Positions 22,803 through 33,260 of a DNA stretch of 64,000 bases are shown here, one piece after another. A program made the position numbers and the translations under genes. Position 1 is the first letter of the stretch; every line of letters starts with the position of its first letter. The notes below the pieces were generated by a model. The model did no database searches, had not been told where the DNA came from, and saw only the letters and a list, made by a program, of their open reading frames with translations. Source of the stretch: Hygrophila difformis (taxonomy: Eukaryota > Streptophyta > Magnoliopsida > Lamiales > Acanthaceae); contig JAOANR010000010.1 in NCBI GenBank assembly GCA_030278955.1, forward strand, positions 14,367,086 to 14,431,085, in the 5' to 3' direction.

Positions 22803-22892
22803 GAAGAGGATTTGAAGAATTTCCAGCACTGGGAGAGCAAGACACCTGGTCATCCTGAGAACTTTGAGATACCCGGAATTGAAGTCACCACT
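22803..22892 (+). pseudogene. Transketolase fragment, downstream exon (captured)
   Basis: Thirty codons read [10 protein letters not shown], then [20 protein letters not shown], which directly continue the exon at 21972-22102 in transketolase order. The TPGHPE motif is diagnostic. The next expected residues (GPLGQG) are absent and other sequence follows, so the capture breakpoint is at about 22893. Start and frame follow from the acceptor at 22802. Confidence 0.9.
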
Positions 22893-24813
22893 GACTGTCG
22901 AAATTTCATCTGTTTTGATTGCACACTTGAAAGAACTATCCAGGATATTCATATCTGCATTCGTGTAGGTCCTCTTGTTCCGTTTATTCAATGAACAATT
23001 AAAACTTGATGTTTGGTTGATTCGGATTTCAGCTTCTGTTGTAGATCTAATCATCGGATTTCTTGACGTTTCGCTTCAGTGGAAACTTTATCCATGACTG
23101 GTAAAATACTCTAGCTTTCTTCATCATGTCACGTGAATGGTTTTTTTTTATTTATTTATGATATGTTTGGTAATTGTTGATTCGAATAATTTGAGTGTTG
23201 TATTCATTAATATTAGAATGTTCTGTATCAATCCGGACTTTGTTGAACATTCTTTTGGAGTTTTTTTGATGTTCCAGCTTATGTTGGGAGGTTGAGACCA
23301 TAGTGCTAACATCTCCATTTTTTACATTGTATGATTATGAGTAGTATATGGATCCACTGGAATGCCATTGTTTGAATTCCATATGTTGTGTCATTTAGTT
23401 TATATACTATTCGAAACTACGCTCTATGCATACTCTAATTAATTTCTTTTTTGGTAGAAGCTAATTTAAAGCAGCTGATTTAGATCCCGAATCCTATCTC
23501 TTGGATGGAAGGGTGCCTTTTCTCTATTTCCTTTCCAAAGAAAGAGCTTATTCTAGCAAAAACCACTACCGTAATGTATATTAAATATGCGGGCCGTTAA
23601 AGTGAGAGATCTCATTGCTCAATATGAAAAGGCTCGTAGGGACCTCTAGTGGGATCATTTTAGAAATATAGTGTTGTAGGCTGCCTGTGCCCTGTTGGTA
23701 TAATAATATTTGAAAAGAAGGTTCTTAGGTTGCATGTAATTGCATATTATTGAGAGGCTAAAAGCTTCTCTGCCATACTTGGGCATTTGTTATGTAATAA
23801 TTAATTGTTTTGTCCCTTTCACTTTGGATTCTCTTACTGGTTGGAGTGGTGGTCCAGTATAGGTTCCAAATGTTAAAAACCCGGTCAGAATAGAAACCGA
23901 TTTGGGTTATTCTTTTCTTGGTTGTTTACGCTTGAACTCAAGTTTACTGTTGTTTCCATCTCGAAGTCCAAATGGTGCTCACACTCATTCATCTGTTAGT
24001 CCAAATGGTGCAATTTCTATAACAATCTCAATTTTGGCATGTTTTGTCTCCTGATTTTCGAGATTGAAAAGGCTTCAGCTCTTGTGTTCTCCTTTTTTGT
24101 GTTACAATATTGAGTATTTTTTCTTCTTTTTCCTTTTTATCAGTCTTTCAGGTATATCCATTGTGGTTGTAGAGTTGGTGTGGTCTCTGTTGCTTGTTGG
24201 ACTGTTGGAAGAGAGGCCAGTGTTGAAGGCCCTATGTATGTTGCTTGGCCTTTCCTATTCGTTAAAGTCATACCCATGGTGGCATATGAGTAATTTTATT
24301 GTGCTCAACTGTAATTAGCCAGTATTCCTACGCATTCTATACACTGCTCTCATTTGAATGGTTGATATTAATTTTAGAACAAAGTTGTTCTAATAATCTG
24401 ATTCTTTGTGTTTTAGGTGGGATGATGCGATTATTGATGTCTTGTAGGATCAAACTTATATGTTTTTTGGTCACTCAAGAGGGAAAGCAGAGTCGGATAA
24501 TTTGAGCAAGCGTAGAACTGTAGAAATTGAGTAGTGGAGAAAGAAATCACCATGCACTTGAATAGCAATAAAATTCTACTCTTGACACGTTTTTGCTCTA
24601 CGGTTTGTGCGGATTGATAGATTACATCATTAGGATTTATATGACATCACTAGCTGACTAACTAGCGCAAGTCTTGCTTCTGCTCCATCTTCTTTCTGTA
24701 TTGGCATCATGTGAAAAATGAGTCTGTTTATGTTCTTACTCATATTCAACTGTTGTCTGCATTTTTGACAGGGGGATGAAGTGATGAACTTCCAGTTAAA
24801 AGAAAAGACTTGG
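22893..24813. other. Helitron cargo of unrecognised exon-like pieces
   Basis: Several short open stretches have plausible splice borders: about 22893-22967 before GTAGGTCC, about 23033-23100 after TTTCAG and before GTAAAAT, about 24418-24533 after GTTTTAG, and 24778-24813 after GACAG. The 24418 piece contains YMFFGHS, a weak resemblance to the lysine-ketoglutarate reductase N-terminal part that I would not rely on. The Tekay-like element interrupts the last piece at 24814-24818. Confidence 0.35.
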
Positions 24814-24818
24814 ATCCT

Positions 24819-27306
24819 TGTGATACCCGAGAATTTTCCAACATAACATAAACCAATAATTAAATAAACTAAATACAATAAATAAATAAAACCAACAAAT
24901 AAAGAAATAAATAAAGATAAGGAAATGAGAAATGAGATTTAACTTAAAAAGGGAATTAAAGGAATTTAATGAAATAAAAATAATTAATTAAAGATAAGTA
25001 TATTGTACACCGAAAACCGACACCAATGAACTCGAGAATTCGAGTCCAAACATAAATTATACGGGGTTCCTACTTCCGTAAACCCGAAGATACCCTGGAA
25101 ATCGGAATACGGGAGCATAGAGGGATAGAAATCCGAAAGAGAGGAGGAAATGCACGACGGATCGCACGACCCGCCCGGACTGAAGTCCAGGCGAGTGCCG
25201 CGCGGTGGCCGCACGGTCAAAGGGAGGAGAGCGCGCCACGACCGCGCCGTCGGACAGATTCGCCCGTGCGAGATTTTCTCGCCCGAATCCGGATTTTCCG
25301 ACTTCGGTTGAACACCATTCGGCTCAAGACTCTTAGGGGCAGACCTTGGGTGTCCCTAGGTCTTGTTTAACTATAAATAAGCCCTCTCAAAAGCTCCGAA
25401 CACTTTTCCAAAACCCTACAACTCGCTATACGTCCGAAAACCCTAATTCCGGAGTCGTCGGAGGCACAAGACCAAGGCGAGACTGATTTGGACGAAAATC
25501 AGAGTCTCCTAGACGTCGTGGTAAGTTCCGATCCCTTCGTCTCTTACGTTTTGATTCGAAAATGAATCCTAATCTTCTTATTTTTCTTTCTACGCCCCGA
25601 ATCGGATCTAGAACGTAGAACCCGACGAACGGAGAGGATAGACGGAGGACTGGAAGCCACGCCTTCGAAATAGACGATCCCGGATATCTACAAATCTGCA
25701 AGTTAATACTTACATGATTTTGGGAGTAACTAAAACATTCAAACCTAAAAGTTTAAACAAATCTTTCGTAAATCTGTCATTGAATGTTTTCTACCGGCGC
25801 AACAGTTTTGACAAATTTTTCCGAACCTTAAAACGACTTCAAATGGAAAAACTTAAAACACGAAAAACGTTCCTAAGGCTTAGATCTATCTACTGTAAAA
25901 TTTTCAGAATTTTTAGAGACGATTTGATATGTGAAAACCAACTGAAACCGAACTTTTGAAATTGGATCTTGAAATTCTTGATAGAACTTAGGTCTGATCT
26001 TGATCACGTTTTTGACATTAGTTCAAGACCGATTTAGATCTTCGGCCAAACATGAAAGTTGTAGATAAATGTCTTAAAAAAGTCTCTGTAAAATTTCATT
26101 AATTTTGGAGTTGATTTGCTATGGTAGATCTTGATAACCTTGAACTGCGGTATACGAATTTCGGACAGATTTAGGTTATGATGAAAATTGATGTATTTGA
26201 CCTATTTCAATATCTCGGATTGAAAAAGTTAAAACACGAAAGTTGTTCATCTCAATGTTTCTGAGGCAGTGGTAAAATTTCAGAATTTTTGAAATTAAAC
26301 TCGATTTTTAATGAATTTTGGAGTAAACTGTGGTTGACCGAGTCATATCTTGAAATCTTGTTGAAACGGTGAAACTAGCCTTTAAGGTATAAACGAGTAG
26401 AAGACTCTTTGAAATAATTATATGAAATCTGGAAATTAGGAAATCCCCTTACAAACTTGATCGTTAAAATTAGGGGGTGAGTGCTCTGCAGGGTGCCCTC
26501 CTAACGATTCACTTTGTGCCTATATGGACGATGGTGACCCCGCGCGAAATATTTGAGATATGTTGCCAAAACGGCATGAGATATATGGCCTACACTCTCG
26601 TGAATATCCTTATGGGTTTCTCGAGGCTCCGGAGTGGTACTCGGTATGGCAGATACGGCTACGGCCGCCGGTTTCCGGCTAAATTGACGAGATTGTGATG
26701 CAATCGTGAAATACTTGAAATATTATCTTGGGAGTAATGGGGATAGTTAAATATTTTAATTGTTGTTCTTCAAATTATTAAATGCTTTCTTTAAATTAAT
26801 TATGGCTTCATTTAAACTATTTATGAATATTATCATGTTTTTATGTAAATATTAAATTAATGGCTTTTAAACCCTACGATCATGCATGCGTTAACTTACT
26901 TAGCAAGTTGTGCTGACCAAACCATTTTATTTTCCTTTTTCCTTACAGAGTATGTGGAATGATCATGAGCATATTCATGCATGGGGGAACCATATTTCTG
27001 CAAACTTTATTATTTAAATTCTTGCATTAGATATTAGAATAAACGAGCCTGTTTAACCCGTGTTTTGACCATGTTGGTCGTATTTACATTTTCGCTGCAA
27101 TATTATACTTAAATACTTTTTCCGCTGCGCTATGATATTATTATTTTCGAGACTATATTGTATGGGCTGTTTGCAAATGTTTTAAATGCTTTCAAATACT
27201 GAAATACCTAGCCTTGCATCTCTTAGTAAGCCGGAGAAATCGTGTCTTACTAGGGAGGTGTGGCGGTGACATCCCGACCTGGGTGACCAAAAACCGGGGT
27301 GTTACA
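24819..27306 (+). repeat. Tekay-like 5' LTR (2,488 bp)
   Basis: Pairs with 33261-35749. It has a TATA box at 25372-25379 and three degenerate copies of a roughly 60-70-bp motif ending GTAAAATTTCA (about 25851-25926, 26049-26118 and 26226-26300). Short ORFs in it are not genes. Confidence 0.93.
25372..25379 (+). promoter_or_regulatory. TATA box of the Tekay-like 5' LTR
   Basis: TATAAATA is kept at the same place in the other LTR (33814-33821) and in the related LTR (56479-56486). The conserved CCGAACACTTTTC follows downstream, the likely start of the transcript. Confidence 0.65.
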
Positions 27307-27309
27307 AGT

Positions 27310-27321
27310 TGGTATCAGAGC
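27310..27321 (+). promoter_or_regulatory. Tekay-like primer binding site (initiator tRNA-Met)
   Basis: TGGTATCAGAGC lies three bases after the 5' LTR; it is complementary to the 3' end of initiator tRNA-Met. Confidence 0.9.
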
Positions 27322-27542
27322 CCGGCTATTTTTAAAGTATTATTTTTTTAAACCATTATTATTTTTAAACCCTTATTATTTTTAAACTACTATTAATATT
27401 TTGACTATTATTTTAAATTTCAAAGTATTATTCCCATGGAGAAATTTTTATTTTAAAACCCATGGAAAAATATATATATAGTGCATTAAATTATTTTTGG
27501 GGGGAAATCATCATTTGCATTTGCATATTGCATCTCTTTTAT

Positions 27543-27650
27543 GAACTTAGAATCTTGGCGAATTTCAACTTAGAATCTTGGCGAAGTTTAACTTAGAATC
27601 TTGGCGAAGTATAACTTAGAATCTTGGCGAATATTAACTTAGATCTCTTG
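27543..27650 (+). repeat. Leader tandem repeat (23-24 bp, four copies plus part)
   Basis: AACTTAGAATCTTGGCGAA begins at 27543, 27567, 27590 and 27613, with a partial copy at 27636, in the untranslated leader just before the small ORF. Confidence 0.9.
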
Positions 27651-27660
27651 CTTGCGCTAG

Positions 27661-27996
27661 ATGGCTAGTCAAGATATGATGCAGTTGATGATCAAAATGA
27701 TGAACGTTCACCTTGATTCCCAACAAACCATAGAACAAATGAAATACCGTATGGCTCATTTGGAGGCCAATTTGCACCACATGGGCAACTTGAGAGAGGC
27801 GGATCACCACCGCATAAACCAACTCGAACGCCAAGTCCAAACCCTCACTACACAAAACCTAATACTGAAGGAGCACATCGATGCCCATGGGCAATACTTG
27901 AACACTATCTTTGACGATCTACTGCCGCCGAGTTCGGAGGAGGAAGACCTGGAAGAGAATCCCGCTACCCCACCGGAGGACGTCTTGAGACGCTAG
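27661..27996 (+). CDS. Small coiled-coil leader ORF of the Tekay-like element (111 aa)
   Basis: An intact 111-codon ORF lies between the primer site and gag and starts MASQDMMQLMIK. Residues about 10-80 form a heptad-like helix (MKYRMAHLEANL, INQLERQVQTL), and the C-terminus is acidic and proline-rich. No known domain is recognised. It is uninterrupted while gag and pol of the same element carry stops. It may be an accessory protein or the N-terminal part of a larger gag; the ORF ends well before gag at 28295. Confidence 0.5.
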   Translation: MASQDMMQLMIKMMNVHLDSQQTIEQMKYRMAHLEANLHHMGNLREADHHRINQLERQVQTLTTQNLILKEHIDAHGQYLNTIFDDLLPPSSEEEDLEENPATPPEDVLRR

Positions 27997-28101
27997 GAAT
28001 TCTACTTATAGTAGATAATATTTTGCTAGGAAAATATTTCTACTTTTGTACTAAAATTTCTTTTGAGGAAATAAAATGCCCGATTTATTTATGAAAAAAA
28101 A

Positions 28102-28218
28102 ACGGACAGACCTGTCCGTACAAAAAAAAAAGAAAAAAAAATCGAAATAAAATAAAGCAAATTAAAATAAAACCCCGAAGCGTACAGCGCTTCTTAGTTC
28201 GATTGAGCACCACGTGCT
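28102..28218 (+). other. Three successive hairpins in the leader before gag
   Basis: Perfect inverted repeats: ACGGACAG/CTGTCCGT (28102-28119, 2-nt loop, between A runs), GAAGCG/CGCTTC (28177-28193) and AGCAC/GTGCT (28206-28218). They would fold in the element RNA between the coiled-coil ORF and gag. Confidence 0.6.
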
Positions 28219-28294
28219 AAATTACAAAATACATATACATTTATAGAAATTGCTTAGGCGATAAGTTAAATTCACAAGTTCTAATCCACCCTAT

Positions 28295-29353
28295 TTGTAC
28301 CAGAATGCACCCAGAGGAAGAGAAAGAGGAAGAACTCAACCCGCTCCCCAAACCACCACTGAAACACCTACCGAAATACCTCCAAATGTCACGCAACCGG
28401 CCCAACCTGTAGAGGAACAACCCCAAGGTGCGCAGGACGCCCCCGCACCGAACAATGTGGGCGATCGTCTTTGGACGATAGAGGAGGTTTTGATTGCGCT
28501 AGGAAACGCGCAAGTCAACCAGGGCCAAGCTACGGCGGTACCTCCGCCCCAAGCTCGCCCTAACTACCTGGCTATGGTGAATCCCTACCAGCCACCCCAC
28601 TATACTGGTGAGGAGGATCCAGCCAAACTGGATGAATGGATCCGGACCTTCGACAAGCTGCTGGAAGCAGTGAAATGCCCGGAAGGAGAGAGGGTGCATG
28701 TCGCTTCGTACTACTTGGGAGGCGAAGCGGACGACTGGTGGCAGGCAACTCAAGCCAAGCTGACTGAAGATGACGAGCCTTACTCGTGGACGGAGATGAT
28801 GGAACTACTCAGGGATCGATTCTATCCCTTGAGTACTAAAGCCGCCATGTACGAAGAATTCCTGTCACTGAAGCAAGGAGGCCAAACCGTACAAGAGTAC
28901 TACACACGATTCAAGGAGCTGGTGAGGTTCGCCCCAAGACTCGTACCCACGGATGCAGAGAAAGCACAGAAGTTCGAGATGTGACTGAACCTGTCTGTTC
29001 GCGAGGTGATCGCGGGGGTACACTACCCCGATTTGCAAGCTGTGTATGACCGCGCTGTGGCGGTAGCGCGTGTGCAACAACTGAAGAGAAGGGTGAGTGG
29101 GGAGTCCAGCAGGGGTCCCCAAGACAAGAGAAACCGGGACTCGAGAAGCGAGAACAACACTGGAAGGAACAAACAGCGGAGAGGGTCGAATAGGCCTCAA
29201 CAAGCCAACAATGGGAGAAGGTTTAACCAAGAAGAACCCGTACCACCCTGCCCAAGGTGTGGACGACCCCATCTGACGAGGGGATGCCCTCAACAGGGCG
29301 CCTGCTTTCCGATGTGGTCGAATGGGTCACATGCGTCGGGAGTGCTGAACTAG
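28295..29353 (+). pseudogene. Tekay-like gag, broken
   Basis: It starts at ATG 28295 after a proline/glutamine-rich head. The capsid region is clear: PPHYTGEEDPAKLDEWIRTF, YLGGEADDWWQ, LRDRFYPLSTKAAMYEEFL (28600-28870). A TGA stop at 28982-28984 (probably from CGA) lies in frame, and the frame continues to a C-x2-C...H zinc region. One extra base near 29311 shifts a second knuckle (C-x2-C-GRMGH) out of frame. The product would form the particle shell and bind RNA. Confidence 0.88.
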
Positions 29354-29573
29354 GCTTGAAAACATAACGAAAAGGGAAGACTTGGTCACGGGGCAGGAAC
29401 AGCCTCAGAACCAAAATGGGCGGAACGGAAATAACTAGGGGTATAGACCCCCTCAAAACCAATTTAGGCCGCCGAATCAGAACCAGAACCAACGACCTCC
29501 GCCACCACAGAATCAAAACCAACAACAAAACCAGCAGCAGAATGCGAATCAGCAGGGCAATCAAGGACGCCCT

Positions 29574-32500
29574 GTGGGGAGGCTCAATGTGGTTAACCAA
29601 GCTGACGTGCCTGCGCAAGGAGAAGTGATGGCAAGTACATTTCACGTTTTGAATACACCCTTTAGAGTTCTATTTGATTCTGGAGCTAGTTGCTCGATCA
29701 TAGCATCAAGGATAGTGCCTGAGTTAGATCTACCTAAGTGCGAGAGAATTAGCTTAGGAATTCAATTGCCTTCTGGAGAAGTAGTATCTTGCTCTAAATG
29801 ATATAACAGAATTCCTATAGTGATAAAGAACGTAGAATTCTTCGCGAACTTAGTAGAATTTAACTTAAGAGACTTTGACATCATACTGGGGATGGATTGG
29901 TTATCCCAGTATAAAGCGGTGATCGAATGCCAAAAACAAAAGATCACCTTGTCAAAAAGTAGGGGAAAGAGAGTTATCTTTTACTCTCAGCCCCCTAAGA
30001 AGAGTAACAAAATCGTTAGTGCACTTAAACTAGGTAACTTGATGCGTAAGGGGTATGAACTATATGCGTGCTATGTGCACAACCTTGAGGCGGAAGAGAA
30101 CAAGGTTGATAGCATACCAGTGGTAAGAGAATACCCGGACGTGTTTCCTAAAGACATCCCGGGAATGCCACCTGAGAGAGATCTTGAGTTTACTATAGAT
30201 CTCATTCCGGGCACAGAGCCTGTCTCAAAAGCTCCGTACCGGATGGCACCACTGGAAATGAAGGAGTTAAAAGACCAACTCGAGGAGCTGTTAGGAAAGG
30301 GGTATATAAGGCCGAGTACTTCCCCCTGGGGAGCACCGGTTTTATTCGTTAAGAAAAAAGACGGAGGATTACGTCTTTGCATAGATTACCGGGGATTAAA
30401 CCAAGTGACTATCAAGAATAAATACCCTTTGCCGAGAATTGAGGATCTATTTTATCAAATGAAGGGAGCTTCAGTATTCTCGAAGGTCGACTTACGATCT
30501 GGGTATCACCAGTTGAGAATTGCCGAGAAAGACATCCCGAAGACGGTGTTTCGAACTCGGTATGGTTACTACGAGTTCACAGTGTTATCCTTTGGGTTAA
30601 CAAATGCTCCGGCAATGTTCATGAACCTCATGAACAATGTATTTTGAGAGCTGTTAGATCAGTGCGTAGTGGTGTTCATTGATGACATCCTGATCTACGC
30701 GAAAAACGAGGAGGAGCATGCCCAGCACTTGCACCAAGTGTTAGGGACCTTGCGAAAGAATCAGCTATACGGCAAATTGTCCAAATGCGATTTTTGGTTG
30801 AAGGAGGTAGCATTTCTTGGACATATAGTATCCGCTGATGGCGTTTCAGTGGATCCGGCAAAAGTCTCTGCCGTAACTGAGTGGGCAACTCCCAAGAGCC
30901 AAACCGAGATGAGGAGTTTTCTTGGGTTAGCCGGGTACTATTGACGGTTCGAGGATTTTTCGAAAATCGCACGACCTTTGACCCAGCTACTTAAGAAGGG
31001 AGTAAAATACGTGTGGACAGAGGCTTGTGAGACAGCGTTTCAAGAGCTGAAGAAACGACTCACAACCACACCCGTATTAACACTACCATCAGAGAATGGT
31101 GACTTCGAAGTTTACAGCGATGCTTCGAAGGAAGGTTTAGGTTGTGTCTTGATGCAAGACTCGAGAGTCGTAGCGTATGCATCACGCCAACTGAAACCTC
31201 ACGAGGAGAATTATCCGACACATGACCTGGAGTTGGCAGCGGTCGTTTTTGCTCTAAAGATATGGAGGCATTATCTTTATGGGCGGAAGTGTCGAATGTT
31301 CACCGACCACAAGAGCTTGAAATATATATTCACTCAGAAGGAGTTGAATTTGAGACAACGAAGGTGGTTGGAACTTATTAAAGACTACGATTTAGAGATA
31401 GCATACCACGAGGGGAAGGCGAATGTGTTAGCCGATGCCCTAAGTCGGAAAACCCAACACGTGACAAACTCGTTGGTAGTTCCGCCGGCATTGTACATGG
31501 AGTTAGCAAGATTGGCGTTAGAACTTGTGCATCCTGGCACAGTGAGTGAAACGATCAACGCCATGGTCGTAGAAACTCCAATATTGGACGAGATTAAGCT
31601 CGCCCAACCGGGCGATGCGAAACTCGAGAAGATAAGGGGGTATATTTCCGAAGGAAAGGCAATAGGATTTTCTGTCCACGAGGATGGAAGCATTCGTTTC
31701 AAAGGAAGATGGTGTGTGCCCCTTAAATGTGCCGAGTTGAAACGAAGGTTGATGGAGGAAGGGCACAACACGCCATATTCAGTGCATCCCGGAGGCGACA
31801 AACTTTACAAAGATCTGAAGAAGATCTATTGGTGGCCGGGAATGAAGAAGGAAGTGGCAGACTTCGTGGCAAAATGTCTCACCTGCCAAAAGGTTAAGGC
31901 AGTGCGACATAAACCCTTAGGACTGATGCAACCACTAGAGATTCCAAGTTGGAAGTGGGATAGCATCTCAATGGATTTTGTCTCGGGATTACCCCGATCA
32001 CCTAAAGGCATGAACAAGATTTGGGTGATTGTGGATAGGCTAACGAAGACAGCCATATTTATCCCGATGAAGGATACGTGGACTATGGACCAATTGGCCC
32101 GAGCCTACATTGATAATGTGGTACGAAGACATGGAGTACCACATGACATCATTTCCGATAGAGACAGTAGATTTGTCTCTCACTTTTGGACGGAGTTACA
32201 AAAAGCTCTCGGTACTCAAATCAAAATGAGCACCGCATTCCACCCGATGACGGATGGTCAAACCGAGAGAACAATCCAAACACTAGAAGACATGCTGAGA
32301 GCATGCGTGTTGGAATTTAAGGGAAATTGGGAATCCCATTTACCCTTAATCGAATTCTCTTATAATAATAGCTACCATGCTAGCATTGGCATGGCACCTT
32401 TCGAAGCGTTGTATGGACGAAAGTGCCGAAGCCCGTTGAGCTGGGAAGAAAACGATAAGTCGGTGAAAGTGGGACCACAACTTATCGAAGACATGGCTCA

Positions 32501-33038
32501 ACAGATCAAAGTGATTCAAGGAAAAATGAAAGCCGCTCAAGACCGTCAGAAGAGTTACGCTGACGTGAGACGACGAGACCTAGAATTTCAAGTGGGAGAT
32601 AGGGTCATGCTAAAGATATCACCCATGAAGGGGGTGATGCGCTTTGGCAAGCAAGGAAAGTTGAGTCCTCGATACATAGGACCTTACAAGATTCTAGAAC
32701 GAGTCGGAAATTTAGCCTACCAACTGGCTTTACCGCCACAATTAGATCGAGTTCATAATGTCTTCCATGTCTCACAACTAAAGAAGTATGTGCCGGAACC
32801 GGCACATGTACTTCAACCGGAGATAATTGAGCTCGATGAAGATTTGACTTATGAAGAAGTCCCAGTGCGTATTCTCGACACTAAGGAACGAGTAACGAGG
32901 AACAAAACCGTCAAAATGATCAAGGTTCTTTGGTCGAACCACGAAAGTGAGACGGCAACTTGGGAAATAGAATCCGACATGAGAGAACGCTACCCGACAT
33001 TGTTCCAAACCGATACCGACACAGTTATGGGGACATAA
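29574..33038 (+). pseudogene. Tekay-like pol: protease, RT, RNase H, integrase, chromodomain-like tail
   Basis: A single reading frame is interrupted only by TGA at 29799, 30645 and 30942. Protease DSGA is near 29678. RT has [10 protein letters not shown] (about 30378) and FIDDIL as the catalytic box (about 30674). RNase H has [10 protein letters not shown] (about 31111) and TDHKSLKY (about 31302). The integrase zinc finger H-x-H...C-x2-C runs about 31760-31895. Its catalytic core has D in [10 protein letters not shown] in SDRDSRF and E in DGQTERTI (about 31965-32270). The tail ([14 protein letters not shown], about 32925-32965) is the chromodomain-like part thought to steer integration to heterochromatin. 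Confidence 0.92.
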
Positions 33039-33046
33039 CTGCAATC

Positions 33047-33066
33047 TTAAGGGGGAGAGGATGTCA
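33047..33066 (+). other. Decoy polypurine tract with LTR-like start
   Basis: TTAAGGGGGAGAGGATGTCA lies just after the pol stop and is followed by TACC. It resembles a polypurine tract joined to the LTR start (TGTGATACC), although the real one lies about 200 bp downstream. Confidence 0.55.
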
Positions 33067-33247
33067 TACCACCTATTTTTCGTGCATTTTGTAAACTTTT
33101 GAACTACGTTATGGCTTGATCCCTTCACAGGGTACATATGCAGCTTAGAAGTTTTAATTCTAAGTTCAGTCACAACATAATAAAACAAACAAAAGACCTT
33201 AGCACGAGAAAAGCCGAGACACAACTTCGAGGACGAAGTTGATTCTT

Positions 33248-33260
33248 AAGGAGGGTAGAC
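33248..33260 (+). promoter_or_regulatory. Tekay-like polypurine tract
   Basis: AAGGAGGGTAGAC lies directly before the 3' LTR at 33261; it would prime plus-strand synthesis. Confidence 0.75.
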
